Assembly (NCBI GenBank): GCA_005888095.1
Contig: VBKF01000091.1
Span: 104,814-168,813, forward strand
DNA length: 64,000 nucleotides
Source of the DNA: Deltaproteobacteria bacterium
GTDB lineage: Bacteria > Desulfobacterota > Binatia > DP-6
Reading direction: 5' to 3'
The translations under genes were made by a program, and so were the position numbers. The notes below the pieces were generated by a model. That model was not told where the DNA came from, did not search any database, and saw only the letters and a list, made by a program, of their open reading frames with translations. This document shows, one piece after another, positions 31,662 to 40,754 of this stretch. Positions within the stretch are counted from its first letter, which is position 1; each line of letters opens with the position of its first letter.

Positions 31662-31908
31662 CGATGGCGACGACGTCCCACCAGTCGGTCGTGAGCTGCA
31701 CCGCCAGGCTGGCGCTGTCCTGGAGCCACGCGAACGGGTTGAAATCGCGCTCGGCGATCCGCTCGGCGCTCCGCTCGATGTAGCCGGCGATACGGTCGAC
31801 GGACCGCTTCTGCACCTTGGAGCAGCGCTGGATGCGGCCTCCGTCCTCCGCGTCAGCCGGTTTCGAGGGCTCCAGGGTGGGCTTTGATGGGTTCTCCTGT
31901 GTGTTCAT
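31567..31908 (-). CDS. Small helical protein, phasin-like in character, function unknown
   Basis: 113 residues from ATG 31908, with a GGAGGA site eight bases upstream. A polar N-terminus (KPTLEPSKPADAEDGG) leads into an amphipathic helical core (KRSVDRIAGYIERSAERIAE, then DFNPFAWLQDSASLAVQLTTDWWDVVAIVME), followed by a proline-rich tail. The style of amphipathic helices with Trp-rich turns is shared with the longer protein encoded at 34195-34953 and suggests binding to a lipid or polymer surface. I cannot assign a family. It is the last gene of a six-gene minus-strand operon and overlaps the 3' end of the kinase fusion gene by 95 bp. Confidence 0.65.
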   Translation of the reverse strand: MNTQENPSKPTLEPSKPADAEDGGRIQRCSKVQKRSVDRIAGYIERSAERIAERDFNPFAWLQDSASLAVQLTTDWWDVVAIVMEGLPTPLTGSPSPPAAPPPGAGRPTPTPR

Positions 31909-31937
31909 TGGTCCTCCTACCTTCCAGGCCACGCACT

Positions 31938-33185
31938 TCACGGGCACGGGATCGCGGCGCAACACGCGGCCATGGACGCCGCGTAGCCCAGCACCTTCAT
32001 GGCGGCGACCGCCCAGAGGTCCGCGAACTGGTTGAAGAGCAAGCTGTCGGCGAACGCGATGGTCTTGGTCGCGGTCAGGCTGACGCACTGCTGGCTCGGG
32101 TTCTCCGTGGCCACGAGCGCGCCGTCGTCTTTCGTGAGGCCGTCGGGGCGCGGCGACAGCTGACCGATGATCTGGCTGCACAACGACCAGCCCTTGGGGA
32201 GAGAGTACGTGAACTTGTACTCCCCCGGCGTCGGCGGGGCCGGCGCCCGCCAGCTGGAGTCGATCCAGATGAGGTTCTTGAACCACGTGGGTGTGAGCGG
32301 GATCTGGAAGTGCTCGAAGAGCGCGGCCGACCACGTCGTCCCGGGAGTGGGAGGGGGTGGGTTCGTGGTTGCAGCAACGTCGCAATTCTGGTCGTAGGAG
32401 ATCGTCCCCCCCACCGCCTGCGCCACGTGGGACTGCACGAAGACCAAATCGGGGCACTTCTCCCAGCTCTGCGGATCCATCCTCTTCCCTACGCAGCCGA
32501 TGTTCGGCGTCACACACGCGGTTCCCACGCCGGCGATCTCGTTCTCGTCCGCCTGCACCGTCGGGTCCTCCGACTGGGGCGCCCCTCCGGGAGCCCAGCA
32601 GGACGTCACCGCGAACACCGGTGGATCGACGCCGTCCAGGAAGAGCAGGACGGCGTGCTCGCGCGCGGCAGGTGGCTGGTCCAGGTGGGCGGCGACAACC
32701 TGTCGGAGCTGCGCGACGCTCGGCGCCTGGAGCGTGGCGAGGGCCTGCTGGAAGTCGTGACGCTCGAGCCCCCGCGCGGCGAGGGCTGCGATGGCAACGC
32801 GGCGCCATGCGTTCCGCAGCGGGTCGTTGCTGTGCATGATCGTCGCCGCCGCCTGGCCCACCGATACCGGGTGCACCGACGGTGGGAGGTGAGCCTGCGG
32901 CCGCTCCAGCCGATACACGTTGACGTAGATGTGGATGATCGCCTCGAGCAGCGGATTGGACGGCGGGCGGTGGCGCCGCGGCGCCACGCCGCCGCCCGCA
33001 GCGGGTGCCACCCGTAGGGCAGCAGCGGCGGCCGGCGCGGCGCCCGCGCGCGGCAGGGATGCCCGGCGCTCCGTCGGCGTCGCCGCTCGCGCCGTCTCCG
33101 CAGGAGGCCGGCGACGGCCGGCGCAGCCCGCGGCGCTCACCACCGCGACGAACATCAGAGCAGCGGCCGTCACGCGTCTTTCCAT
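31938..33185 (-). CDS. Lipoprotein of unknown function
   Basis: 415 residues. A lipobox VSAAGC at residues 16-21 ends the signal peptide, so it should be lipidated and exposed to the periplasm or outer membrane. A linker of low-complexity Arg/Ala/Pro follows. Residues about 80-200 are helical (LLEAIIHIYVNVYRLERP, then QALATLQAPSVAQLRQVV), and the rest has ten or so cysteines in paired contexts (VTSCWAPGG, TACVTPNIGCVGK, YDQNCDVAAT), probably disulfides. No recognised domain. It sits 15 bp downstream of the polyprenyl synthase gene. Confidence 0.7.
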   Translation of the reverse strand: MERRVTAAALMFVAVVSAAGCAGRRRPPAETARAATPTERRASLPRAGAAPAAAAALRVAPAAGGGVAPRRHRPPSNPLLEAIIHIYVNVYRLERPQAHLPPSVHPVSVGQAAATIMHSNDPLRNAWRRVAIAALAARGLERHDFQQALATLQAPSVAQLRQVVAAHLDQPPAAREHAVLLFLDGVDPPVFAVTSCWAPGGAPQSEDPTVQADENEIAGVGTACVTPNIGCVGKRMDPQSWEKCPDLVFVQSHVAQAVGGTISYDQNCDVAATTNPPPPTPGTTWSAALFEHFQIPLTPTWFKNLIWIDSSWRAPAPPTPGEYKFTYSLPKGWSLCSQIIGQLSPRPDGLTKDDGALVATENPSQQCVSLTATKTIAFADSLLFNQFADLWAVAAMKVLGYAASMAACCAAIPCP

Positions 33186-33200
33186 GCTCCCTCCTGCCTG

Positions 33201-34226
33201 TCAGTTCCGGGCCAGGACCCAACCCGGCAGCGCCTCGATGAACTCGCGATCTCGCGTCCGCGGGAGACCCGCGTAGAGTGCCGTGCACTCGTGTCGTGCA
33301 GCGCCCGCCAGCGCGTGGGCGACCTGCCGCGCGTAGTCGACGCAGCCGTACGCCGCCATGCGCTCGCGGACCCACCGGACGTCGGCCGCTCGGCGCTCGG
33401 GGCGGGGGAGGCTGAGGAACGCCGAGAGCCGCGTGCGCTCGTCGTCGCGCGCGGCGCGCAGCAGGGCGATCAGCATGAGCGTGCGCTTGCCCTCCCACAG
33501 ATCGCCACTCGACTCCTTGCCGTACCGAGCCTCGTCGCCCTGGAGGTTGAGGACGTCGTCCTGGATCTGGAACGCCGCCCCGAGGAAGAACCCGAACCGG
33601 ACGAACCGATCGAGCGACTGCGGCTCGCGGGTGCCGATGAGCGCGCCGACGCGGCTCGGAAAGATGGTCGTGTACCAGCAGGTCTTCTTGAGCACCATCT
33701 CCAGGTAGTCGGCATCCGTCAGATACAGCGCGTTGTCGCGCCGCCAGCCCAGCTCCAGCGCCTGTCCTTCGACCGACTCGCACGCCATATGCGCTGCCTC
33801 CTCGAGGACGCACAGCGCGAGCCGCGTTCCGAGGGTCCGCCGGTTGTCGGTCAGCGCTCGGATCCCGAGGACCACGAGGGCATCACCGACGTTGATCGCC
33901 ACCGGGACGCCGTGGATCGCGTGCAGCGTGGGACGCCCGCGCCGTTCGTCGCTCTCGTCCTCGACGTCGTCGTGCACCAGGAATGCGTTGTGCAGCAACT
34001 CGAGCGCCACGGCCGACGTGAGAGCCTCGTCCGCGCTGGCGCCGAACGCCCGTGCGGTGGCCAGGCAGAGGCTCGGGCGGAGCATGCGCCCCCCCCGCCG
34101 TGGGTAATCGGCCACCAGGTTGTACAGGTGACGCTGCGGCGCGCGGGGCCGGAGATACTCGCACAGCGCCACGCGCGTGCGATTGCCGTAGTCCTCAAGG
34201 AGGCGTGGGACGAGATCGCTCGTCAT
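33201..34226 (-). CDS. Polyprenyl diphosphate synthase (trans-isoprenyl diphosphate synthase family)
   Basis: 341 residues. The first aspartate-rich motif is HDDVEDES (DDxxD at residues 86-90), the second QIQDDVLNLQGD near 221-231, where the usual final Asp of DDxxD is Asn. The conserved GGRMLRPSLC binds isopentenyl diphosphate. Small residues before the first motif (LLHNAFLVHDD) leave the product length open. The family condenses IPP onto allylic diphosphates. It lies in an operon with an FAD oxidoreductase and lipoprotein but no phytoene synthase or cyclase, so the product is not obviously a carotenoid. Its start overlaps the preceding gene by 32 bp. Confidence 0.88.
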   Translation of the reverse strand: MTSDLVPRLLEDYGNRTRVALCEYLRPRAPQRHLYNLVADYPRRGGRMLRPSLCLATARAFGASADEALTSAVALELLHNAFLVHDDVEDESDERRGRPTLHAIHGVPVAINVGDALVVLGIRALTDNRRTLGTRLALCVLEEAAHMACESVEGQALELGWRRDNALYLTDADYLEMVLKKTCWYTTIFPSRVGALIGTREPQSLDRFVRFGFFLGAAFQIQDDVLNLQGDEARYGKESSGDLWEGKRTLMLIALLRAARDDERTRLSAFLSLPRPERRAADVRWVRERMAAYGCVDYARQVAHALAGAARHECTALYAGLPRTRDREFIEALPGWVLARN

Positions 34227-34953
34227 CGGGGCTTCCGCCGATCCGCACGTTGATCGTTCCGACGAGTCGGCTCGCCTCGTCGTCGACGACGAGGCCGCTG
34301 TAGACGCCGGCGGGCTGGTCGTCGGGCACGCACACCCGAAGCACCGCCGGGCCGCCGGCGTCCGGCCGCAGGCTCACCTCGGTCAGCCGCGGCTTGTCCT
34401 GGTCCGCAGATCGCAGGGCATGAGCCGTCGCCGGTCGCGTCGCCGCTTCCGGTGCCAGCTCGACGGACACCGTCACGACCCGTGATGTGACCACCTCGAG
34501 CCGCACGCGGGTCGCCTGGCCGACCGGCGCCGCGTACGCCGCACCGTCGGGCGACGCGCCGGGCGCGCCGTTGGTCTCGGCGGCTGTCGAGCGGGTCTCG
34601 GCCGCGCCGCCGGAGACCTGGAGGAAGTCGACCCAGGTGGCGAGCAGCTCGGACGTGTAACGGACCATCCGTGCGGTCACGTCCTGCACGTCGTGAGCGA
34701 CGTTGGCCGGGCCGTAGGAACGATCGGCGAGCCGTTGCGCCGCCCGCTGGCCCTGCTGGAGGTACTCGTCGACCACCCGGTAGCCGAGCGCCACGGAGCG
34801 CGAGATGGCATCGCCGACGGAGGCGTCGCCCGGTCGACCGCTCGCGCCCGGCGGCGCCGGGGCGCCGGCCGGCCCACCGAACAGCGTGGACCAGTTCCGG
34901 ATCGGCTGTGACCGTGGCAGCGCGGGACGCCTGAACCGTTGGTCCCCGTTCAT
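34195..34953 (-). CDS. Unknown protein: amphipathic helical half plus beta-rich C-terminal half
   Basis: 252 residues. Residues 20-115 form long amphipathic helices (IRNWSTLFGGP, VGDAISRSVALGYRVVDEYL, GQRAAQRLADRSYG, TSELLATWVDFLQ), phasin-like in character. Residues 150-245 are beta-rich (VRLEVVTSRVVTVSVEL, then AVLRVCVPDDQPAGVYSGLVVDD), like an Ig-type domain. No signal peptide or membrane helix. It lies 15 bp after the FAD oxidoreductase gene and overlaps the polyprenyl synthase start. A surface protein of an isoprenoid or lipid inclusion is one hypothesis; no family match is claimed. Confidence 0.7.
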   Translation of the reverse strand: MNGDQRFRRPALPRSQPIRNWSTLFGGPAGAPAPPGASGRPGDASVGDAISRSVALGYRVVDEYLQQGQRAAQRLADRSYGPANVAHDVQDVTARMVRYTSELLATWVDFLQVSGGAAETRSTAAETNGAPGASPDGAAYAAPVGQATRVRLEVVTSRVVTVSVELAPEAATRPATAHALRSADQDKPRLTEVSLRPDAGGPAVLRVCVPDDQPAGVYSGLVVDDEASRLVGTINVRIGGSPDDERSRPTPP

Positions 34954-34968
34954 CGTCGATCCTCCTCG

Positions 34969-37140
34969 CTACGGGTGGTCGTAGCCCACGATGTCCTCGA
35001 GCGGCGGCGACAGGGAAACCGCGTGCGCCGCCAGACGGCCCGACATCACCGCCGCCTCGACGCAGCCCGCGTGGACGCCGCACTCGGTCCAGTCGCCGGC
35101 GATCGTCAGGTTGTCGTAGGTGCCGTCGAGCGGCGAGATGCGATAGGCCGTGCTGCCCGGCAGCGTCAGCGTGTAGCGGTCCGACGGGCTCACGTTGGCG
35201 CTCCAGTGCTGCGACGCGAAGCGGTCCTCGCCCCGCGACCCGGTGGGGTCGACGAGCAGGTCCCAGCGGAACCGCCGGGGAGCCTCGCCCGCGTTCGGCC
35301 AGAGATGCACGATTTCGTCGTTCAGGAAGCGGATGGCATTCCGCCGCACCTCCTCGCGCTGCGCAGCCGGGAACGACCCGTTGGAGCGGTCATCGGACGC
35401 GGCGGAGTCCGCTAGCACGCTGCAAAAGTACACGAGCCCTCGCGGCGGAGTGGGCCAGCCCTCGCGCGGGAGCAGGTGACGCATGTCCGCCCAGGTGTCG
35501 AAGGGTGTGATGAAGCCGGCGAGCGTGAGCGGGGGGGACATCCACCCGAGCTCCTTCAGATCGCACGCGAGCCAGATCTGGAACGCCTGCGTGGCGACGG
35601 TCTTCACGTGGTCGACCATCGCCCGCCAGCGGGGATCGCGCGCCAGCAAGTCGCCGGCGACGAACGGGATCGCCCCGATCCCGATCCCGAGCACGACCAC
35701 GTCGAAATCGTCCGTCACGCGGAGGGTCCTGGTCCGCGCGCGCCGGCGGTCCCAGTGGGACTCGAATTCCCAGCGCTCGTGCTCCACGCGCACGCCGTCG
35801 ACGAGCTGTCGGTAATCGGGGGTCGATGGCCAGCAGGGCAGTCCACCCACGTCGACCAGCGGCTGGTACTCGCGCCCGCCGATCACGTCGGCCTGCACGT
35901 CGAAGGCAAGCGCCTCGACGTACGGCGCGTCGCCAGCCGCCAGACGCCCCGGATCGACCAGCCGCACGTGCTCCAGCCGGTGGAAGAACTCGAACCGGAC
36001 CCCGCGCCGCTTGAGCACCTCGTAGAACGGGGCGAACACGACGTCACCCATCCCGGCCTGCATCCGCCAGAAGAAGGCACCGCGGTAGGTGAAGAACGCG
36101 CGCACGATGCCGCGCAGCGCATGTCCCGCCGCCACCCGCGGACGGGCCGGGTCACCGTCCTCGTACGAGAAGCCGAGGTCGTACAGCGCACGCAGGAACC
36201 CGCAGCTCACCGAGCTCTCCGCGGCACCGTTCAGGAGCAGCCATTCGCGGCAGTCGTACTCGTCCACGGCGTCGAAGCCGCGCGGATCGTTGAAGACACC
36301 GAACCGGATCTCCCCGCGCAGCGTCGCGAAGGTGAGGTCGAGCACCTGCCAGACGCGCCGCAGCTCCGGGTTCTCGTCCAGACGCGCTTCGATCAACGCG
36401 CGGGCGTTGCCGGCGATCGCATCGAGAAAACGAAGCGCGACGTTCTGCGGGTATTGGGAAAGCCCGCCCAGCATCACCTCGAGCACGGTCACCGCCTGCA
36501 CGAGCCCCGTGAGCGTGGCGAGCTCGCCGTAGCGGAGGAAGCGGGCGATGCGATCGAGGACGGTCTGCGTCGACCACCCGCCGGTTCCCGCCGACGGGTT
36601 CTCGGTCGCCGCGGAATCCGCGCCGCCGGGATCGGCGCGAAAGACGTTCGCGAGGAGGGAACGCAGCAGGACCGCCGTGCGGATCATGTAGTCGCGCATC
36701 GTCCAGCGTTGGCCGCTCGGCAGCGGATCGCCCGGGAGCCCCTCGGTCGGCGGGAGCAGCTGCTCCCAGACCGTCCACGATCCGCCGCGGTCCCGGTCTG
36801 CAACACCGACGAGCGGCGCCGGCACGAACGCGTCACGCCAGCCCGCAATCGGGCAGCGTACCGGGTCGCGGCCGAGCTCCTCGTAACACTCACGCACCAG
36901 GCGAAAGGCATTCTCGTACCAGCCCATCCACACGTGCAGCCCGTGCTCTTCGATCCGGCCGGCCGGCCCGCGTCCCGAGGCGCCCTTGCCCCCGAGGCGC
37001 CAGCCGAGCTGGTAGACGGTGACCTGGTAGCGACCCCGATGCACGGGTCGAGTCAGCTCGAAGGCGGCCGCCATCGACGCACAGCCGCCGCCGACGATCG
37101 CCACCTTGACGGGCCTGCCCTCCTGTCGCTCGACCTTCAC
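34969..37140 (-). CDS. FAD-dependent amine-oxidase/desaturase-like flavoprotein
   Basis: 723 residues. The N-terminal nucleotide-binding stretch is VAIVGGGCASMAAAFEL, where the third glycine of GxGxxG is Ser. Next is the flavin-loop GWRLGGKGASGRG, then EEHGLHVWMGWYENA, which is shared with carotenoid-desaturase-like flavoproteins. The C-terminus has the FAD-binding TIAGDWTECGVHAGCVEAAVMSG and a terminal segment ending in VGYDHP. It is longer than phytoene desaturases (about 500 residues) because of a middle insert. The start is a GTG; a later GTG at 37104 would still keep the flavin motif. Next to a polyprenyl synthase it is likely to oxidise, desaturate or reduce an isoprenoid. Confidence 0.82.
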   Translation of the reverse strand: MKVERQEGRPVKVAIVGGGCASMAAAFELTRPVHRGRYQVTVYQLGWRLGGKGASGRGPAGRIEEHGLHVWMGWYENAFRLVRECYEELGRDPVRCPIAGWRDAFVPAPLVGVADRDRGGSWTVWEQLLPPTEGLPGDPLPSGQRWTMRDYMIRTAVLLRSLLANVFRADPGGADSAATENPSAGTGGWSTQTVLDRIARFLRYGELATLTGLVQAVTVLEVMLGGLSQYPQNVALRFLDAIAGNARALIEARLDENPELRRVWQVLDLTFATLRGEIRFGVFNDPRGFDAVDEYDCREWLLLNGAAESSVSCGFLRALYDLGFSYEDGDPARPRVAAGHALRGIVRAFFTYRGAFFWRMQAGMGDVVFAPFYEVLKRRGVRFEFFHRLEHVRLVDPGRLAAGDAPYVEALAFDVQADVIGGREYQPLVDVGGLPCWPSTPDYRQLVDGVRVEHERWEFESHWDRRRARTRTLRVTDDFDVVVLGIGIGAIPFVAGDLLARDPRWRAMVDHVKTVATQAFQIWLACDLKELGWMSPPLTLAGFITPFDTWADMRHLLPREGWPTPPRGLVYFCSVLADSAASDDRSNGSFPAAQREEVRRNAIRFLNDEIVHLWPNAGEAPRRFRWDLLVDPTGSRGEDRFASQHWSANVSPSDRYTLTLPGSTAYRISPLDGTYDNLTIAGDWTECGVHAGCVEAAVMSGRLAAHAVSLSPPLEDIVGYDHP

Positions 37141-37193
37141 GACGGCGTCGCCGCGCTAGCAAGAAGGGGCGCCGGCTGGCAAGACGACCCGCG

Positions 37194-38246
37194 TCATGCG
37201 ATGTCCTCCCGCACGACGGCGGGGAGGGCGAGGACGAAGTCCCTCCCGTAGATCCGCGCCGGGGTGTGAAACCCGCTCTCGAAGTCTCCTGCCAGGACGC
37301 GGGCGGCAACCGCGGCGCCGGAGGTGCCCGTGAAGGTGTACGCCTCGGGCGTCCCGAGCCGGGAGATGGCCCGATGGCCGCGACGGTCCTCCGCCTCGGC
37401 GACCACCGCCACCCGCCGCGCGGACCGCTCCGCCTCGTCCGGGCCCTTCGCAAACGTTTCCATCGAGGCCCGCAGCCAGACCTGCCACGGGGCCGTCCCG
37501 AACATCCACCCGAGGGCGCGGCAGGTGCCGAGGATCGCGCGTGCCAGCGGGGTGGCCTCCGCATACACCGCGATGTTCGGGATCCCCGTCGTGTAGTAGC
37601 TCGCAGCGACGTCGCCCCACGAGAGGTTCAAGCTCTCCCGGGGGCCGTCGCCGTAGTCGAAGCGGTGGGAGAGCGCGCCGAGGGGCACGCGGGCGATGAC
37701 GCCGTCTCGGCGCACCACCCCGTAGTTCACGGCCTCGACCAATGCCTTGCCCGAGCCCCGGCTCGACGACCCGAAGCCCCGGATGCCGAGCGCCAGCCGG
37801 TGCGCGCCGGGCAGCCGGTGCGCGACGTGAGCAGCGAGACAGTCGGTCGCCACCACATCGAAGCCGACCGCGGGCATGATCATGATGCCGCGCCGACGTG
37901 CCTCGGCGTGGCGCGTGGCGAGCTGCTCGATCACCCGGACTTCCCCGGTGATGTCGAGGTAATGCGTGCCCGTCCGCAGGCAGGCATCGACCATCGGCCT
38001 CGCCGTGGCCGAGAACGGTCCCGCGGCGTGCAGCACGACGCGCACCTTCCGCAGCGCTGCGTCGAGCGTCGGGGGATCACCGAGCCGCACGACGCGGTAC
38101 TCGAGGCCGAGGCGCTCCGCGAGCGGGGCGAGCGTTGTCTCGTTGCGTCCGGCCAGGATCGGCCGCAGGCCGCCGCTCAGAGCGGCCTCGACGAGCAAAC
38201 GCCCGGTGTATCCGGACGCGCCGTAAACCATGAATGGGACCGTCAT
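37194..38246 (-). CDS. Saccharopine dehydrogenase-like / trans-acting enoyl reductase family protein
   Basis: 350 residues from ATG 38246; the frame is open further to 38387, but that part is not family-like and would overlap the divergent gene. Rossmann motif YGASGYTGRLLVEAAL is at residues 8-23, then VVLHAAGPFSATARPMVDACL and HYLDITGEV, typical of the membrane-linked reductases that reduce lipid or polyketide double bonds. The C-terminus carries a GTSGAAVAARVLAG segment. It heads the six-gene minus-strand operon, with 45 bp to the divergent acetoacetate decarboxylase-like gene. Confidence 0.8.
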   Translation of the reverse strand: MTVPFMVYGASGYTGRLLVEAALSGGLRPILAGRNETTLAPLAERLGLEYRVVRLGDPPTLDAALRKVRVVLHAAGPFSATARPMVDACLRTGTHYLDITGEVRVIEQLATRHAEARRRGIMIMPAVGFDVVATDCLAAHVAHRLPGAHRLALGIRGFGSSSRGSGKALVEAVNYGVVRRDGVIARVPLGALSHRFDYGDGPRESLNLSWGDVAASYYTTGIPNIAVYAEATPLARAILGTCRALGWMFGTAPWQVWLRASMETFAKGPDEAERSARRVAVVAEAEDRRGHRAISRLGTPEAYTFTGTSGAAVAARVLAGDFESGFHTPARIYGRDFVLALPAVVREDIA

Positions 38247-38291
38247 CGGTCCGGCCTGGTCTTGCGCAACGAGCGAGGCGGGTGTGAGAAG

Positions 38292-39083
38292 ATGTATCCC
38301 ACGCCCGTGTTTCTGATTCGCGGAGGCTTGCCCGGGCCCATCATCGACGCCCACGCGGCCGGCGCGGTGTTCGCCTTCCAGGCACATTTCGACGGCCTCG
38401 TCGTGTTCACGCTCTGGCGCCGCGCGGACGTCGAGGCCCTCCTGCCGGCGGGGCTCGTGCCGGCCACGGACCCCACGGGTTTCGAGCTACATCCGGTGGT
38501 CTTCATCTTCGGGGAGCAGCATCGCGGTGAAACGCTCTTCGGAGGGCGGGCGCTCCCCACGGGCGGTGACTATCACGAGTGCGGGATCTTCATTCCGTAC
38601 GTGAAGCACGTCGCCGGCCGCTACCTGCACTGCTACGCGCAGCGGATGTACGCGAGCTACCATCCGGCGGTGTGGACGGGGAACGCCCACTGGGGATTGG
38701 CCAAGAAGCAGGCCACGATGTGGTGGCACGAGGCGCTCTACGTCGTCATGGACACGACCGGCCGAGCGCTGATCGAAGCCATGGCGGAGCCGGACAGCGA
38801 CTGGCAGCCTGCCGACCGCTGCACCCTCGCGAATTTCGCTGCCGTGCGCGCGCTCGGTGTGCTCCCGGTCTTGGGGCGGCGCCCGGACCGTACCTATGTG
38901 ACCTCGTACTTCGACTGGGACTTCACGCACGCGCAAGCGCGGCCCGCCCGCGCGCACGTGACGATCCTCGCGCCACTCGGGGGCGGTCTGCTCCCGCGGG
39001 AATGCCCGAGCGCACCGGGCGGCGCTCTCGAGGTCCGGGGTATGCGGTGGAAGCTCAGCTGGTCCGGGCCGTGCCGGTTCTGA
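38292..39083 (+). CDS. Acetoacetate decarboxylase-like (ADC fold) protein
   Basis: 263 residues from ATG 38292. The pattern LWRRADVEALLPAGLVP, then YHECGIFIPYVKH, then NAHWGLAKKQATMWWHEA matches ADC-fold enzymes, whose Schiff-base lysine lies in a similar G-x-x-K-K stretch; Lys in LAKKQA is the candidate. Members include true decarboxylases and aldolase-dehydratases of secondary metabolism. It is transcribed away from the reductase gene, with only 45 bp between starts, so one small region must serve both promoters. Assignment is moderately certain. Confidence 0.68.
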   Translation: MYPTPVFLIRGGLPGPIIDAHAAGAVFAFQAHFDGLVVFTLWRRADVEALLPAGLVPATDPTGFELHPVVFIFGEQHRGETLFGGRALPTGGDYHECGIFIPYVKHVAGRYLHCYAQRMYASYHPAVWTGNAHWGLAKKQATMWWHEALYVVMDTTGRALIEAMAEPDSDWQPADRCTLANFAAVRALGVLPVLGRRPDRTYVTSYFDWDFTHAQARPARAHVTILAPLGGGLLPRECPSAPGGALEVRGMRWKLSWSGPCRF

Positions 39084-39236
39084 CATGGCGTACTGCGGGT
39101 GCTGACGGACCCCGTCTGGACGCCCACCCCTCGCTGCCCCGGGGGAAGAGCCACGGATCCGTTCGGCTTGTCAACCCCGAGGTAACCGACCCTTGCGTCG
39201 CAGCGGGCTACCGGTGCTAAGCTGCGCGCGCCCGGG

Positions 39237-40754
39237 ATGTTCGAGCACTCGCCTGACGCGGAGCTCGCCCGCATCCGTCGCGAGCGCGACCTCTACCGGC
39301 GGCTCCTTCACCTCGGCGCGCAGAACGAGCTCGGACCGTTGCTCAGCGAGGCCCTCGGCCTCGTCGTCGATGTGACGGGCGCTCACCAGGGCTACCTCGA
39401 GCTCCACGACGACGAAGAGCGCACAGGGCACCCCCCGCTGTGGATCGCCCATGGCTTCTCGGCCGCCCAGATCGAGGCAGTCCGCGGGACGATCTCGCGC
39501 GGCATCATCGCGCACGCGCTGGCCACTGGGCAAACGGTCGTGACGCCGTCGGCTCTGCTCGACCCGCGCTTTCGCGATCGCGACAGCGTGCGCGCAGCCC
39601 GCATCGAGGCGGTGCTGTGCGCGCCGATCGGCGCCGATCCCCCGCTCGGCGTGCTCTATCTCCAGGGACGCGAGCAGGCGGGCCCGTTCTCGGAGGAGGA
39701 CCGCGCGAATGCCGAGCTGTTCACGCGCCACCTGGCGCCGCTCGCCGAGCGCCTGCTCGTGCGGCGCCGCCGTGAGGAGGCCGACGCGACCCGCAGCCTG
39801 CGGCAGGCGCTGCGCCTCGAGGGCGTCATCGGGCGCAGCGCGGCGCTCGCCGCGGTGCTTCGCCAGGCGGCGCTCCTCGCTCCGCTCGACGTGAACGTGC
39901 TCCTCACCGGCGAGTCGGGCACTGGCAAGAGCCAGCTCGCCCGCGTCATCCACGACAACGGCCCCCGACGGGTCGGCCCCTTCGTCGAGGTCAACTGCGC
40001 GGCGCTGCCGGAGGCGCTGGTCGAGAGCGAGCTCTTCGGCGCGCTGCCCGGGGCGCATTCCACCGCCGTGCGGCGGGTCGAGGGCAAGGTGGCTGCCGCC
40101 GACCGCGGCACGCTCGTCCTGGACGAGATCGCCGAGCTTCCGCTGCCGTCACAGGCAAAGCTCCTCCAGCTCCTGCAGTCGCGAGAGTACTACCCGTTGG
40201 GCGCCTCGAAGTCCGTTCAGGCGGACGTACGCGTGATCGCCGCCACCAACACGGACCTCCGTGCGGCGATCGCAGCGCACCGTTTCCGCGAGGACCTGTT
40301 CTACCGCCTCGAGGTCCTGCCCGTTCGTGTGCCTTCGCTCGCCGAGAGGCGCGAGGACATTCCCGAGTTGGCGGCGCACTTCTGCGCCCGCGCCGGCGAG
40401 CGCCACAACCTGCCACGCCTGACACTGTCGCCGGGCGCGCTGTGCGCGCTCCACGCGGCGCCATGGCCGGGCAACGTGCGCCAGCTCGCCCATGCGCTCG
40501 AAGCGGCAGTCATCCGCGCGGCGGGAGAGAGCGCCGAGCGGATGGAAGCTGTGCACCTCTTCCCCGATCCGGCCGCGACGGCGCCGGGGTCGCCCACGTT
40601 CCAGGAGGCCACCCGCCGGTTCCAGGCACGGCTTCTGCGGGAGACGCTCGAGGAGAACGGCTGGAACGTGGTGGAAACGGCGCGGCGCCTGGATCTGGCG
40701 CGCTCGTACGTCTACAGCTTGATTCGTGCCTTCGGTCTGGAGCGCCAGAAGTAG
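39237..40754 (+). CDS. GAF-domain AAA+ regulator of the sigma-54 activator family with altered GAFTGA loop
   Basis: 505 residues: a GAF sensory domain (about 25-175), an AAA+ domain with Walker A GESGTGKS (225-232) and Walker B LVLDEIAELPLPSQAKLL, and a C-terminal Fis-type helix-turn-helix (WNVVETARRLDLARSYVYSL). In the L1 loop, where sigma-54 activators have GAFTGA, this protein has GAHSTA (272-277). That loop touches sigma-54, so either it works on a different polymerase form or it is a variant that still works. The GAF domain may sense a small molecule. It sits between the ADC-like gene and a small membrane/cyclase cluster. Confidence 0.85.
   Translation: MFEHSPDAELARIRRERDLYRRLLHLGAQNELGPLLSEALGLVVDVTGAHQGYLELHDDEERTGHPPLWIAHGFSAAQIEAVRGTISRGIIAHALATGQTVVTPSALLDPRFRDRDSVRAARIEAVLCAPIGADPPLGVLYLQGREQAGPFSEEDRANAELFTRHLAPLAERLLVRRRREEADATRSLRQALRLEGVIGRSAALAAVLRQAALLAPLDVNVLLTGESGTGKSQLARVIHDNGPRRVGPFVEVNCAALPEALVESELFGALPGAHSTAVRRVEGKVAAADRGTLVLDEIAELPLPSQAKLLQLLQSREYYPLGASKSVQADVRVIAATNTDLRAAIAAHRFREDLFYRLEVLPVRVPSLAERREDIPELAAHFCARAGERHNLPRLTLSPGALCALHAAPWPGNVRQLAHALEAAVIRAAGESAERMEAVHLFPDPAATAPGSPTFQEATRRFQARLLRETLEENGWNVVETARRLDLARSYVYSLIRAFGLERQK

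Noticed and set aside
31567..31908. A RiPP precursor-like reading of the small gene because it lies next to a TOMM-type kinase
   Set aside because: It is 113 residues with amphipathic helices and no Cys/Ser/Thr-rich core or leader motif, and there are no modification enzymes nearby.
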